From Bradyrhizobium sp. CB3481 (GTDB taxonomy: Bacteria; Pseudomonadota; Alphaproteobacteria; Rhizobiales; Xanthobacteraceae): a stretch of 64,000 bases of DNA. The position numbers and the translations under genes are program-made. The stretch covers positions 7,971,628 through 8,035,627 of the forward strand of contig NZ_CP121647.1 of the NCBI RefSeq assembly GCF_029714305.1, given 5' to 3'. The notes under the pieces are model-generated. The model saw only the letters and a program-made list of their open reading frames with translations. It was not told the DNA's origin and did not search any database. Below, piece after piece: positions 1 to 8,899 of the stretch (position 1 is its first letter; each line of letters starts with the position of its first letter).

Positions 1-445
1 TCAGCGGCAGGCCGATCGCAAAGAAATTGAAATCGAAGAAGAACAGCGCCAGCAGCGTCATCGGGATGACGCCGATGGCGAGCCGGATCAGGCTCATGAT
101 CATCAGCGAGATCAGAAACTCGATCGGCTTTAACGGGCTCATCATCAGGTTGCCGAGGTTGCGCGCCCACATCTCCTCCAGGAACGAGATGGAAAAACCG
201 AGCTGGCCGCGGAACAGGATGTCCCACAGGATCACCGCGCCGATCAGCGTGCCGCCGGCGCGGGCAAAGAAACTGTCGTTCTGCGCAATGTAGTTCTGCA
301 GGAAGCCCCAGGTGATGATCTGCAACGCCGGCCAGTAGATCAGCTCCAGCAGCCGCGGCCAGGACGACATCAGTAGATACCAGTAGCGCAGCACCATCGC
401 CTGGATACGATGGGCGGAAATGGCGTGATGGGCGATTTCGCTCAT
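1..445 (-). CDS. ABC-2 type transporter permease, N-terminal part (cut by window edge)
   Basis: Integral membrane subunit of an ABC exporter whose ATPase is encoded just upstream. The reading frame starts with ATG at 445 (MSEIAHHAISAHRIQAMVLR) and stays open to base 1, giving 148 codons without a stop. The visible part has a cytoplasmic N-terminus, then hydrophobic stretches around LLELIYWPALQIITWGFLQ, a loop with NLMMSPLKPIEFL, and a hydrophobic run ending in LLALFFFDFNFFAIGLPL. This matches the ABC-2 membrane family. Its ATG overlaps the TGA of the ATPase gene by four bases (ATGA), so the two are probably translationally coupled. The substrate cannot be told from sequence. Confidence 0.85.
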   Translation of the reverse strand, partial: MSEIAHHAISAHRIQAMVLRYWYLLMSSWPRLLELIYWPALQIITWGFLQNYIAQNDSFFARAGGTLIGAVILWDILFRGQLGFSISFLEEMWARNLGNLMMSPLKPIEFLISLMIMSLIRLAIGVIPMTLLALFFFDFNFFAIGLPL

Positions 446-1236
446 GGCGTCCCCTCCGCGACCCGGCCACGCGCAACATCGAGGAAGACGTCTTCCAGCG
501 TGGTGCGGTTGTAGCGCGCCATGATCTGGTCGGGACTGTCGTCATCTTCGATGCGGCCGCGCTTCATGATGATGACGCGGTCGCACAGCCGCTCCACTTC
601 CAGCATGTTGTGCGACGCCAGGAGAACGGTGGCGTCGTGAGTCTTGCGATAGGTCTTAAGGTGCTGGCGTACCCAGTCGGCCGTATCAGGGTCGAGCGAG
701 GCCGTCGGCTCGTCGAGCAGGAGCAGCTCAGGCTCGTTGATCAGCGCCTTCGCCAGCGCGACGCGCGTCTTCTGCCCCGCCGAGAGTTTTCCGTTGGCGC
801 GATCGAGAAAGTCGTTGAGGTCCAGATCGGAGGCGAGCTGCGCGATGCGCTCCTGCAAATCCTTTACCGCATAAAGCTTGCCGAAGATGGTGAGGTTCTG
901 CCGCACCGTCAGCCGCATCGGCATGTCGACATAGGGGCTTTCGAAATTCATCCTCCCGAGCACGTCGGCGCTCTGTTCGGGCATGGCATGGCCCAGCACC
1001 CGGACCCGGCCCGAGGTCGGCAGCACCAGCCCCATGATCATCGCGATTGTCGTGGTCTTGCCGGCGCCATTGCCGCCGAGCAGCCCGGTGACGCTGCCGC
1101 GCGCGATTTTGAACGAGATGTCGTCGACCGCGCGCGTGGTCTTGTAGAGTTTTATCAAATGCGCGACGTCGATCGCGGCGGGGCTTTCCGGCCCGGCCGC
1201 GGGCGATGGTGGTGGCACTGTCCCGCTTTCAACCAT
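442..1236 (-). CDS. ABC transporter ATP-binding protein (ABC-2 exporter type)
   Basis: Cytoplasmic ATPase that should power the permease encoded directly downstream. The 264-residue protein has a Walker A (GGNGAGKTT), a signature motif (LSAGQKTRVALAKAL), a Walker B (LLLLDEPTASLD) and a switch His in LLASHN. The architecture is that of single-domain ABC-2 exporter ATPases (CcmA/DrrA-like). A Pro/Ala-rich stretch of about 20 residues precedes the nucleotide-binding domain, so the true start could be slightly downstream. The stop codon overlaps the permease start by four bases. Exported substrate unknown. Confidence 0.93.
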   Translation of the reverse strand: MVESGTVPPPSPAAGPESPAAIDVAHLIKLYKTTRAVDDISFKIARGSVTGLLGGNGAGKTTTIAMIMGLVLPTSGRVRVLGHAMPEQSADVLGRMNFESPYVDMPMRLTVRQNLTIFGKLYAVKDLQERIAQLASDLDLNDFLDRANGKLSAGQKTRVALAKALINEPELLLLDEPTASLDPDTADWVRQHLKTYRKTHDATVLLASHNMLEVERLCDRVIIMKRGRIEDDDSPDQIMARYNRTTLEDVFLDVARGRVAEGTP

Positions 1237-1284
1237 GCTGACCCGTTCATTGGGCCATTAGGACTGACAGCGCAAGGCGGCAGC

Positions 1285-1421
1285 GGGGCCTGCATGGTTC
1301 GAGACGCGCGGCGTTGCCGCGCTCCTCTCCATGAGGGGGAAGACTGCCATCGCTGCATGAAAAGGCTTCGACCCTCATGGTGAGGAGCCGCGAAAGCGGC
1401 CTCTCGAACCATGCAGGCCCC
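1285..1421. repeat. Dispersed palindromic repeat, CATGGTTCGAGA family
   Basis: Two perfect 20-nt arms, 1285-1304 and 1402-1421, are reverse complements (the left contains GCATGGTTCGAGA). Between them are smaller nested inverted repeats. Related elements lie at 8900-8940 and 8956-9003. It occupies the gap between the divergent ABC ATPase and regS. The rest of 1237-1481 shows no gene. Confidence 0.85.
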
Positions 1422-1481
1422 TCTCCATGCCGCGCGGATCGCTCATTTGTGATCGCCCACCCGCACGGCTAAACTGCAGAT

Positions 1482-2816
1482 ATGTCCGACGATGCCGCCT
1501 CCGACTTCCGTCATCCGCACCGCTTTGTTCGTCTCGATACGATCCTGCGGCTGCGCTGGCTGGCGGCGCTGGGACAGCTCACCGCGATCTTTGTCGTCGC
1601 GCGCGGACTGGAATTCGACGTCCCCATCATCCCCTGCGTCGCCATTGTCGGCGTCGCCGCGCTGCTCAATCTCGCGCTGCAGGTGGCGTTCAACCCGATG
1701 CAGCGGCTGGAGCCGGTCTATGCCGCCGCGCTGCTCGCGCTCAACATCGTCGAACTGGCCGCGCTATTGTTCCTGACCGGCGGCTTGCAGAACCCGTTTT
1801 CATTCCTGTTCCTCGCCCCGGTCCTGATCTCGGCAGCAGTGCTGCCGATCCGCCTGACGATCGGGCTCGGCCTGCTGGCAATGGCCTGCGCCTCGGCGCT
1901 GGTGTTCTTCCATTTGCCGCTGCCGTGGGACAGCGAAGACCCGCTGGTGCTGCCGCCGATCTATCTGCTCGGTGTCTGGCTCTCGATTCTGCTCGCGATC
2001 GGCGTCACCAGCCTCTACGCGTTCCAGGCGACGGAAGAAGCGCGCAAGCTTTCCGATGCGCTCGCCGCGACCGAACTGGTGCTGACGCGTGAGCAGCATC
2101 TGACCCAGCTCGACGGGCTGGCGGCGGCTGCCGCGCATGAACTCGGGACGCCGCTGTCGACGATCTTCCTGATTTCGCGGGAGCTGGAAAGGACCGCCAA
2201 CGGCAATGACCAATTGGCCTCTGACCTCAAGACGCTGCGCGAGCAGGCGCAGCGCTGCCGCGACATTCTGGCCAAGCTCACCCAACTCTCCGCCTCCGGC
2301 GCGCCGTTCGACCTGATGCCGCTGTCGACCCTGATCGAGGAGGCGGTGGCGCCGCATCGCGATTTCGGTGTCGCCATCAAGGTGCGGCTAGCTGTCGCAG
2401 CCACAAAGGAGCCGGCGGTCGCGCGGAACCCGGCCATCCTCTACGGCGTCGGCAACATCCTGGAGAATGCCGTCGATTTCGCGCGCATGACGGTCGAGGT
2501 TAACGCTTGGTGGAACGCGGAGACGGTCGAAATCGTGATTTCCGACGACGGCCCGGGCATCGCGCCCGACATGCTGAAACGCATCGGCGAGCCTTATTTA
2601 TCGCGGCGGCGCGGCACGGATGAGCCGCAAAGCGGCCGCGCCGGGCTTGGTCTCGGCGTTTTCATCGCCCGCACGCTGCTGGAACGCACCGGCGCCAAGG
2701 TTTCGTTCTCAAACCGGACATTTCCCGATCACGGCGCCGTGGTCCAGATCGTCTGGCCGCGCGCCCGGTTTGAGGCCGAGCAGCCAACGGAATCTCCTGC
2801 AGGATCAGCCGATTAG
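1482..2816 (+). CDS. regS: Redox-sensing membrane histidine kinase RegS/RegB/ActS family
   Basis: Sensor kinase of the RegBA-type global redox system. In this family it senses the respiratory chain and quinone state and phosphorylates RegR/RegA. The 444-residue protein has several membrane segments (about residues 25-180) and the family quinone-binding signature GGLQNPF at 100-106. The H-box AAAAHELGTPLS has phospho-acceptor His219. A redox-type cysteine, Cys259, sits in QRCRDIL, the place of the regulatory Cys of RegB. The ATP-binding domain follows, with DDGPGIAP and GLGLGVFIAR. It is followed 110 bases later by its response regulator on the same strand. In Bradyrhizobium, RegSR controls oxygen- and redox-dependent genes including nitrogen fixation; that role here is inferred from homology. 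Confidence 0.92.
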   Translation: MSDDAASDFRHPHRFVRLDTILRLRWLAALGQLTAIFVVARGLEFDVPIIPCVAIVGVAALLNLALQVAFNPMQRLEPVYAAALLALNIVELAALLFLTGGLQNPFSFLFLAPVLISAAVLPIRLTIGLGLLAMACASALVFFHLPLPWDSEDPLVLPPIYLLGVWLSILLAIGVTSLYAFQATEEARKLSDALAATELVLTREQHLTQLDGLAAAAAHELGTPLSTIFLISRELERTANGNDQLASDLKTLREQAQRCRDILAKLTQLSASGAPFDLMPLSTLIEEAVAPHRDFGVAIKVRLAVAATKEPAVARNPAILYGVGNILENAVDFARMTVEVNAWWNAETVEIVISDDGPGIAPDMLKRIGEPYLSRRRGTDEPQSGRAGLGLGVFIARTLLERTGAKVSFSNRTFPDHGAVVQIVWPRARFEAEQPTESPAGSAD

Positions 2817-2926
2817 AATTTGAGAAAACTGGAACCGCGCGACCTTTCGGCCTCTTGGCACTGCAAAAACGGCGCGCCATATGCTCTATATAGTGCTGTG
2901 CATCCGCAACCCGGGGATACCCTGCC

Positions 2927-3481
2927 TTGAACGCCATCGCCGAACTGAACGATCTCACCGACCGCTCACTTCTGATCGTCGAGGACGACAAGCCGTTTCT
3001 GGAGCGCCTGTCGCGCGCCATGGAAACCCGCGGCTTCGCGGTAACGTCCTGCGACACCGTGACCGACGGCCTGGCGCAGATCAACAAGGCCGCACCGGCG
3101 TTTGCCGTGGTGGACTTAAGGCTGGGTGACGGCAACGGCCTCGACGTGGTGTCGGCGCTGAAGCGCAAGCGCCCCGACGCGCGCACCATCGTGCTCACCG
3201 GCTACGGCAACATCGCGACCGCCGTGACGGCGGTGAAGATGGGTGCGGTGGACTATCTCTCCAAACCGGCCGACGCCGACGACGTCGTCGCCGCGCTACT
3301 CGCCAGTGGCACCGAGAAATCCGAGCTGCCGTCCAATCCGATGTCGGCGGATCGCGTGCGCTGGGAGCACATCCAGCGCATCTATGAAATGTGCAACCGC
3401 AACGTTTCGGAAACCGCGCGCCGGCTCAACATGCACCGCCGTACCTTGCAGCGGATTCTGGCCAAGCGCGCGCCGCGCTGA
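2927..3481 (+). CDS. regR: Response regulator RegR/RegA/ActR
   Basis: DNA-binding response regulator partner of RegS. The 184-residue length is typical of RegA/ActR. The receiver domain (about 13-125) has the acidic pair ED-D at 19-21, phospho-acceptor Asp63 in VVDLRLGDGNGLDV, the switch Thr in IVLTGYGN and the Lys in LSKPA. A short linker leads to a Fis-type helix-turn-helix at the C-terminus (NVSETARRLNMHRRTLQRIL), the strongly conserved RegA DNA-binding helix. The start was chosen at 2927 because the receiver fold begins about 13 residues later. This codon is TTG (ccTTGAACGCC) and no nearby ATG keeps the frame. Confidence 0.92.
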   Translation: MNAIAELNDLTDRSLLIVEDDKPFLERLSRAMETRGFAVTSCDTVTDGLAQINKAAPAFAVVDLRLGDGNGLDVVSALKRKRPDARTIVLTGYGNIATAVTAVKMGAVDYLSKPADADDVVAALLASGTEKSELPSNPMSADRVRWEHIQRIYEMCNRNVSETARRLNMHRRTLQRILAKRAPR

Positions 3482-3499
3482 TTCCACAAACGCGGAATC

Positions 3500-3579
3500 G
3501 TAGGATGGGTAGAGCGCAGCGAAACCCATCAACGCGGGCGTTCGTGGCGATGGGTTTCGCTGCGCTCTACCCATCCTAC
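3500..3579. repeat. Dispersed palindrome, GGATGGGTAGAGCGCAGCG family (copy 1)
   Basis: Perfect 31-nt arms at 3500-3530 and 3549-3579 flank an 18-nt loop. A second copy with identical arms lies at 15931-16010, with a loop that resembles the reverse complement of this one. It sits between the convergent regR and mmcB-like genes and could form a strong hairpin in RNA from either strand. Confidence 0.9.
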
Positions 3580-3589
3580 TGCACCATTT

Positions 3590-4084
3590 CTAAAACTCAT
3601 GCCCCTGCGGATCGACCAAACGGTTGATGCGCTGCGCGGCCGCCATCGCAAAGCGCACCGTCATCGATTTGCGGGTCGCGGCCGGCAGGCGATGCTCGGG
3701 CGCTTCGCAATGCAGATGCGCGCCATAAGCGTCGGCGATGATCAACCCGGTACCATCAGGAAAAATCTCGCACGGCAGATCCTGCGTGAAGGCGAAGAAC
3801 AGCCGGTCGCAATGCATCCGGTAGTCCTGCCATTTCTGGTCGGCGCGCAGATCTTCCACCGATGACTTGATCTCGACGATCCAGATCTCGCCGCGCTCGT
3901 TCAGCGCTACCAGATCGGCGCGCCGGCCCGACGGCAACGGCAGCTCACTGATGCAGGAGAAGCCGAGCGAGCGTAGCAGCCGCGCGGTGCCGCGCGCGAT
4001 CGCAAGCGCCGTCTCCGACTGCCGGCGGTCGGGCGGCGGCACAAGGCTGATTTGGCGAGCAGGCGATTCCATCCCTCGAACCAT
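3590..4084 (-). CDS. mmcB: MmcB family DNA repair protein (PD-(D/E)XK-like)
   Basis: The 164-residue protein resembles the MmcB family, linked in Caulobacter to DNA damage tolerance. The core has a nuclease-like pattern: Asp in GRRADLVALNERG, then EIK in IWIVEIKSSVEDL, matching the D...(E/D)xK layout of PD-(D/E)XK folds. RADQKWQDYRMHCDRLFFAF and FPDGTGLIIADAYGA follow. Two ATG codons compete, 4084 (MVRGMESP) and 4072 (MESP); neither has a clear ribosome binding site. The frame stays open upstream, but that part lies antisense to the start of the VWA gene and was left out. No imuAB-dnaE2 genes are nearby. Confidence 0.8.
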   Translation of the reverse strand: MVRGMESPARQISLVPPPDRRQSETALAIARGTARLLRSLGFSCISELPLPSGRRADLVALNERGEIWIVEIKSSVEDLRADQKWQDYRMHCDRLFFAFTQDLPCEIFPDGTGLIIADAYGAHLHCEAPEHRLPAATRKSMTVRFAMAAAQRINRLVDPQGHEF

Positions 4085-4226
4085 AACCGATTTCGCACCG
4101 TCCAACAGGCGGACCAGCGCACCAACAGCCGCAATTTCGACCCCGGCCCGCCTTGTTTTCGGCCACAGGCCCACCGCCAAGCCGGTGGAACTTGGGCCTC
4201 GAGGGACGAAACATCTGGAGGAATCC

Positions 4227-5348
4227 ATGAAGTCACGCACCACGCTCCGCTCGCTCGCATTCGCTCTCGCCGCCCTGCCCCTCGCCGCCGGCCTGTCGCC
4301 GGCTAGCGCCAAGCCCGCCGTCGAAGTCGCCTTCGTGCTGGATACCACGGGCTCGATGGGCGGGCTGATCGAAGGCGCCAAGCGCAAGATCTGGTCGATC
4401 GCCACCGCGATCGTTGATTCCAACCCCGACGCCGACATCCGCATGGGCCTCGTCGCCTATCGCGATATCGGCGACGACTATGTGACCAAAAAGATCGACC
4501 TCACCACAGACATCCAGGATCTCTACGCCCAGCTGCTAGAGCTGAAAGCCCGCGGCGGCGGCGACTGGCCGGAAAGCGTCAACGAGGCGCTCGATGTCGC
4601 CGTCAACAAGATGCAATGGAGCGGCGGCGCCGATGTCCGGCGGATCGTGTTCCTGGTCGGCGACGCGCCGCCGCACATGGATTACGCGCAGGACACCAAA
4701 TATCCGGTGACGCTGTCGGTGGCCAAGCAGAAAGACATCATCGTCAACGCAGTGCTGGCCGGCAACGCCCAGGACACCGCGCGGATCTGGCGCGACATCG
4801 CCCAGCACGGCAATGGCCGCTTCATTCCGATCCCGCAGGACGGCGGCGAGGTGGTGCTGATCGAAACGCCGTTCGACGAGGAGATCATCATCCTGCAGCG
4901 GGAGATCAACGGCACGGTGATTCCCTACGGGCCCAAACATCTGCAGAACCGCACCGAAGGCAAGACCAAGCAATTGTCCGAGGTCGCGGCGGCCGCGCCG
5001 GCGCAAGCTTCCGAGATGGCGAGCTACCTCAACAAGCGTTCCAAGGCGACGTCGGAAGCTGTCACCGGTGACGGCGATCTCGTCGCCGACGTCAGCGCCG
5101 GCAAGCGCAGCTTCTCCACGATCAAGGAGGAAGACTTGCCCGACAATCTGCGCTCGTTGAAGCCCGAGCAGCGCGTCGAGGAAATCAACAAGCAGATGAC
5201 CCAGCGCAAGGCGCTAAACGAAAAGCTGTCGGCGCTGGTCGCCAAGCGCGACAAATACGTCGCCGAGCAGCGCGCCAAGGCGCCGCCGAAAACCTCCTCC
5301 TTCGACCGCGTCGTCGAGGATACGCTGAAGGCGCAGATCAAGCGGTAG
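4227..5348 (+). CDS. Exported von Willebrand factor type A domain protein
   Basis: Exported 373-residue protein. The signal peptide is about residues 1-28 (hydrophobic AFALAALPLAAGL, cleavage near ASA-KP). The VWA domain begins at once with a MIDAS-like motif, DTTGSMGG (Asp39, Thr41, Ser43), then GLVAYRDIGDDY and a late VFLVGDAPPH strand. The C-terminal 120 residues are charged and helical. The start at 4227 has a good ribosome binding site, CTGGAGG, 5 bases upstream. Such proteins bind divalent metal and a protein partner; no partner is evident here. An upstream extension of the frame runs antisense to mmcB and was rejected. Confidence 0.88.
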   Translation: MKSRTTLRSLAFALAALPLAAGLSPASAKPAVEVAFVLDTTGSMGGLIEGAKRKIWSIATAIVDSNPDADIRMGLVAYRDIGDDYVTKKIDLTTDIQDLYAQLLELKARGGGDWPESVNEALDVAVNKMQWSGGADVRRIVFLVGDAPPHMDYAQDTKYPVTLSVAKQKDIIVNAVLAGNAQDTARIWRDIAQHGNGRFIPIPQDGGEVVLIETPFDEEIIILQREINGTVIPYGPKHLQNRTEGKTKQLSEVAAAAPAQASEMASYLNKRSKATSEAVTGDGDLVADVSAGKRSFSTIKEEDLPDNLRSLKPEQRVEEINKQMTQRKALNEKLSALVAKRDKYVAEQRAKAPPKTSSFDRVVEDTLKAQIKR

Positions 5349-5357
5349 TCTCGCGAC

Positions 5358-5482
5358 ACGCCCCCGCGAAGGCGGGGGCCCATAACCACCGATCTGTATT
5401 GTTGCACCAAGCTGAGGCTCCAGCTTCGCGCAACAACACGCGCCCGGGATTATGGGTCCCGGCGTTCGCCGGGACGACAGTG
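5358..5482. repeat. Dispersed palindromic repeat, CGCCCCCGCGAAGGCGGGGG family
   Basis: A compound inverted repeat fills the gap between the VWA and GH13 genes. A short hairpin (CCCCCGCGAAGGCGGGGG) near 5360 is matched at distance by CCCATAA...TTATGGG and a closing GGCGTTCGCC hairpin near 5461-5470. It has the general layout of Bradyrhizobium interspersed palindromes. Single copy of this family in the window. Confidence 0.7.
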
Positions 5483-5565
5483 AATGCGGAACCTGACCCG
5501 ACCTCGCCGCTTATCCCGTGGCCGCTGAGGCAAGCGCGAGGCGGACTGGTGAGGACGGCGTCCGC

Positions 5566-7266
5566 ATGATCGATGACCTCTGGTACAAGAACGGCGTGAT
5601 CTATTGTCTTTCGGTCGGCACCTATATGGACGCCAATGGCGATGGTGTCGGCGACTTCAAGGGCCTGCAGCGCCGGCTCGATTACCTGCACGGGCTCGGC
5701 ATCACGGCGATCTGGCTGATGCCGTTTCAGCCCTCGCCCGGACGCGACGACGGCTACGACATCTCGGACTATTACGGCGTCGATCCGCGCTACGGCACGC
5801 TCGGCGATTTCGTCGAATTTACCCATGGCTGCAAGCAGCGCGGCATCCGCGTCATCATCGACCTCGTGGTCAACCACACCTCCGATCAGCATGAATGGTT
5901 TCGCGAGGCGCGGCGCTCCAAGGATTCACCCTATCGCGATTGGTATGTGTGGTCGGACAAGAAGCCGGCCAACGCCGATACCGGCATGGTGTTTCCCGGC
6001 GTGCAGAAATCGACCTGGACCCGCGACAAGGAAGCTGGCGCTTGGTTCTTCCACCGCTTCTATGATTTCCAGCCCGACCTCAACACCTCGAATCCGTTGG
6101 TGCAGGCCGAGATCCTCAAGATCATGGGGTTCTGGATTCAGCTCGGCGTCTGCGGCTTCCGCATGGACGCCGTACCGTTCGTGATCTCGACCAAGGGCGC
6201 CAAGGTGCGCAAGGCCGTCGAGCAGTACGACATGCTGCGCGCTTTCAGAGAATTCCTGCAATGGCGGCAGGGCGACGCCATTATCCTCGCCGAAGCCAAT
6301 GTGCTGCCGAAGACCGACATGGAATATTTCGGCCGCGACGGCGACCGCATGCACATGATGTTCAATTTCCACGTCAACCAGCATCTGTTCTACGCGCTGG
6401 CATCCGCGGACTCGCGCCCGCTGGCGAAAGCGCTGGAGGCGACCAAGCCGCGCCCCGCCACCGCGCAATGGGGCCTGTTCCTGCGCAACCATGATGAACT
6501 CGATCTCGGCCGGCTGACCAAGGCGCAGCGCGACACCGTGTTCAAGACATTCGGTCCCGACAAGGACATGCAGCTCTATGATCGCGGCATCCGCCGCCGC
6601 CTTGCGCCGATGCTGGGCGGCGACCAGCGGCGGCTGCAATTGGCCTACAGCCTGATGTGCACGCTGCCGGGGACGCCCGTGATCCGTTACGGCGACGAAC
6701 TCGGCATGGGCGACAATCTCCATCTGCCCGAGCGCAATTGCGCGCGCACGCCGATGCAATGGTCGACCGAGCCGCATGCCGGCTTTACCGAGGGTGACCG
6801 GCCCTGCGTGCCTGTCATCGACAAGGGGGCCTATGGCTATGAGCACGTCAACGCCGCCAAACAGCGCCGCGATCCCAACTCCATGCTGAACTGGACCGAA
6901 CGCATCGTCCGCATGCGCAAGGAAGTGCCGGAGGTCGGCTGGGGCGATTTCAAGATCATCCCCACGCGCGATCCCGCGGTGCTGCTGATCCGCTATGACT
7001 GGCGCAACAATTCGGTGCTGTTCGCGCATAACCTCGACGACAAGCCCCGCGAGGTCACGTTCTCGGTCGGCCTGCCCGGGGAAACCGGCAAGCTGCTGGT
7101 CAATCTGCTGTCCGAGGATCACAGCCGCGCCGACAAGCGGGGCCGGCATACGCTGTTGCTCGAAGGCTACGGCTATCACTGGTATCGCGTCGGCGGCCTC
7201 GATTATTTGCTCAAGCGCAGCGATATCGACACCAAGACACCGCGCAAGGCCGATCACCGCGCATGA
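5566..7266 (+). CDS. GH13 alpha-amylase family, trehalose synthase-like
   Basis: Likely interconverts maltose and trehalose or acts on a related alpha-glucoside in the cytoplasm. The 566-residue protein keeps the four GH13 regions in TreS form: IIDLVVNHTSDQHEWF (about 97-112), GFRMDAVPF with nucleophile Asp201, ILAEAN with acid Glu243, and LRNHDELD with Asp310. A C-terminal beta domain (DPAVLLIRYDWRNNSVL) ends the protein. No maltokinase is fused or adjacent, unlike many TreS proteins. The start MIDDLWYKNG was chosen because the family begins at this W-Y-K-N motif; a GTG at 5518 would add 16 unlikely residues. Exact substrate preference is inferred. Confidence 0.85.
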   Translation: MIDDLWYKNGVIYCLSVGTYMDANGDGVGDFKGLQRRLDYLHGLGITAIWLMPFQPSPGRDDGYDISDYYGVDPRYGTLGDFVEFTHGCKQRGIRVIIDLVVNHTSDQHEWFREARRSKDSPYRDWYVWSDKKPANADTGMVFPGVQKSTWTRDKEAGAWFFHRFYDFQPDLNTSNPLVQAEILKIMGFWIQLGVCGFRMDAVPFVISTKGAKVRKAVEQYDMLRAFREFLQWRQGDAIILAEANVLPKTDMEYFGRDGDRMHMMFNFHVNQHLFYALASADSRPLAKALEATKPRPATAQWGLFLRNHDELDLGRLTKAQRDTVFKTFGPDKDMQLYDRGIRRRLAPMLGGDQRRLQLAYSLMCTLPGTPVIRYGDELGMGDNLHLPERNCARTPMQWSTEPHAGFTEGDRPCVPVIDKGAYGYEHVNAAKQRRDPNSMLNWTERIVRMRKEVPEVGWGDFKIIPTRDPAVLLIRYDWRNNSVLFAHNLDDKPREVTFSVGLPGETGKLLVNLLSEDHSRADKRGRHTLLLEGYGYHWYRVGGLDYLLKRSDIDTKTPRKADHRA

Positions 7267-7273
7267 GCGCCAA

Positions 7274-8089
7274 TCAGGGGTGCCTGCCCATGGCGAGCTG
7301 GTAGACCGTGATGATCACCTCGAACAGGATCAGCAGCACGATGATCAGTTCGAGCCGCAGCGAGCGCCGCGTATCGATGATATCGGTCAAGACCTGCGCG
7401 CTCTCGGCGATCACGGCCAGCTTGCTGTTCAGCGCCTCCGCGCGCTCCTTGAGCTCGTACTCGTCCGAGAGGCGGGCATAGAGGCGCTCCAAATGCGGCT
7501 TGTCCCAGAGCACGTCGGGCTTCTCTTCCACCTCGACCGGCCCCGACACCCGGTGCCGCACTAAGAGCGCGTTGCCGATATTTTTCAGGATCGAGCGGCG
7601 GCTGCCGTGCATGCGCCCGCTGCGCGCCAACTCCCGCGCGAACGGCTCGGTCGTGTCGAACACGCTGGCGACCTCGCGCTCGTGGCGGGCCAAAACGACG
7701 CTTTTCGCCAACGCCTCGCCGATCAGGACCAACCGCTCGGGCGAGAGGCTTTGCAGGCAGATCGGGCCGCCCGGGGGAATCTGCTCCTCCTTCTCGGGCG
7801 CCAGTTCAATGGTGGCGGTTTCCTCGTCGCGCCGGGCAAACTTGCCGACCATCCGCTGTTCCAGGCTGCCAAGAAATTCTTCCTCTTCCAGCGCATTCAG
7901 CCCGATCAGGACCGCCACGCCGTAGCGGAAAAGTATCGCGACGCCATTGGCAGTGACGCGAAACGCCAGCGGTATCGTGGCAAGGACATCGCCGCGCTCA
8001 AGCCCCGATGTGTTCAGGCGGTCGCTGACGAAGAAGGCGCGCGCGGTGGTGCGGGACCCGACCGGCGACGATGCTGATGCCTGGTTCAT
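7274..8089 (-). CDS. RMD1 family (DUF155) protein with C-terminal membrane anchor
   Basis: The 271-residue protein belongs to the DUF155/RMD1 family, relatives of yeast Rmd1 and mitochondrial RMND1. Visible marks are GVAILFRYGVAVLIGLNALEEEEFL (about 49-73), a long helical middle with FARELARSGRMHGSRRS, and DKPHLERLYARLSDEYELKERAEALNSKL, followed by one C-terminal membrane segment (LELIIVLLILFEVIITVYQLA). In bacteria the function is unknown. It ends 7 bases from the stop of the convergent GH13 gene. Confidence 0.85.
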   Translation of the reverse strand: MNQASASSPVGSRTTARAFFVSDRLNTSGLERGDVLATIPLAFRVTANGVAILFRYGVAVLIGLNALEEEEFLGSLEQRMVGKFARRDEETATIELAPEKEEQIPPGGPICLQSLSPERLVLIGEALAKSVVLARHEREVASVFDTTEPFARELARSGRMHGSRRSILKNIGNALLVRHRVSGPVEVEEKPDVLWDKPHLERLYARLSDEYELKERAEALNSKLAVIAESAQVLTDIIDTRRSLRLELIIVLLILFEVIITVYQLAMGRHP

Positions 8090-8207
8090 GGAACACCCAA
8101 CTGCTGAAGCCGGCGCAACCTATCACGCGGCCGTGTAGGTCGCATGTCGGCTAGATATCGCCTGCAACCCGAGTTGACCCCCTGCGCGGGATGAATATGT
8201 TGCCCGT

Positions 8208-8876
8208 ATGGATAACAAAACCGATACCCAGACCAGGGCCGGCGCGATGATCGTGCCGGTGACGCTGTTCGAGCAGAACTGCACCATTATCTGGCACGAG
8301 CCTTCCAAGAAGGCCGTGGTGATCGACCCCGGCGGGGACGTTCCGAAGATTCTGGAAGCGATCAAGCAGACCGGCGTCAGCGTCGAGAAGATCTGGCTGA
8401 CCCACGGCCATATCGATCATGTCGGCGGCGCCGCCGAATTGCGCGACGCGCTGCGGGTCAAGATCGAGGGGCCGCACATCGCCGACAAGTTTCTGCTCGA
8501 CAACGTCGTCTCGAGCGGCGAGCGCTTCGGCATGACCGGCATGCGCAATTTCGGGCCCGACCGCTGGCTCGACGAGGGCGATCAGGTTTCCATTGGCGAG
8601 CTGACCTTCGACATCCTGCATTGCCCCGGCCACTCCCCGGGCAGCGTCGTGTTCTTCAGCAAGGAATTGCGCTTCGCCCATGTCGGCGACGTGCTGTTCA
8701 ACGGCTCGGTCGGGCGCACCGACCTGCCCGGCGGCAGCCACGCCACGCTGATCAATTCGATCAAGGAAAAGCTGCTGCCGCTCGGCGACGATGTTGGCTT
8801 CATCTGCGGCCATGGCGCCGGCTCCAGCCTCGGCCAGGAACGCCTGACCAATCCCTTCCTGACCGGCGAAATGTGA
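8208..8876 (+). CDS. Metallo-beta-lactamase fold hydrolase (glyoxalase II-like)
   Basis: Soluble 222-residue MBL-fold enzyme, probably a di-zinc thioester or ester hydrolase of the YcbL/GloB-like group. The metal motif HGHIDHVGG (THxHxDH type) is followed by HCPGHSPGSVVFF with the third His, HVGDVLF with the bridging Asp, and a C-terminal ICGHG His. The length is close to YcbL rather than full glyoxalase II, which has an extra C-terminal domain. ATG 8208 is the first in frame; a later ATG (MIVPVTLFEQN) is a possible alternative closer to the family's usual start. Confidence 0.88.
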   Translation: MDNKTDTQTRAGAMIVPVTLFEQNCTIIWHEPSKKAVVIDPGGDVPKILEAIKQTGVSVEKIWLTHGHIDHVGGAAELRDALRVKIEGPHIADKFLLDNVVSSGERFGMTGMRNFGPDRWLDEGDQVSIGELTFDILHCPGHSPGSVVFFSKELRFAHVGDVLFNGSVGRTDLPGGSHATLINSIKEKLLPLGDDVGFICGHGAGSSLGQERLTNPFLTGEM

Positions 8877-8899
8877 GCCAACGGACTGCGTCATAAGTC

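Noticed and set aside
2855..2890. Sigma-54 type promoter before regR (TTGGCACTGC)
   Set aside because: The -24 half TGGCAC is present, but the GC of the -12 box is missing at the required distance.
3867..4226. 120-residue N-terminal extension of the VWA protein
   Set aside because: It is antisense to mmcB; the ATG at 4227 has a good ribosome binding site and opens directly into a signal peptide.
5926..7257. Open frame of 443 codons on the minus strand
   Set aside because: Antisense to the GH13 gene with all four catalytic regions.
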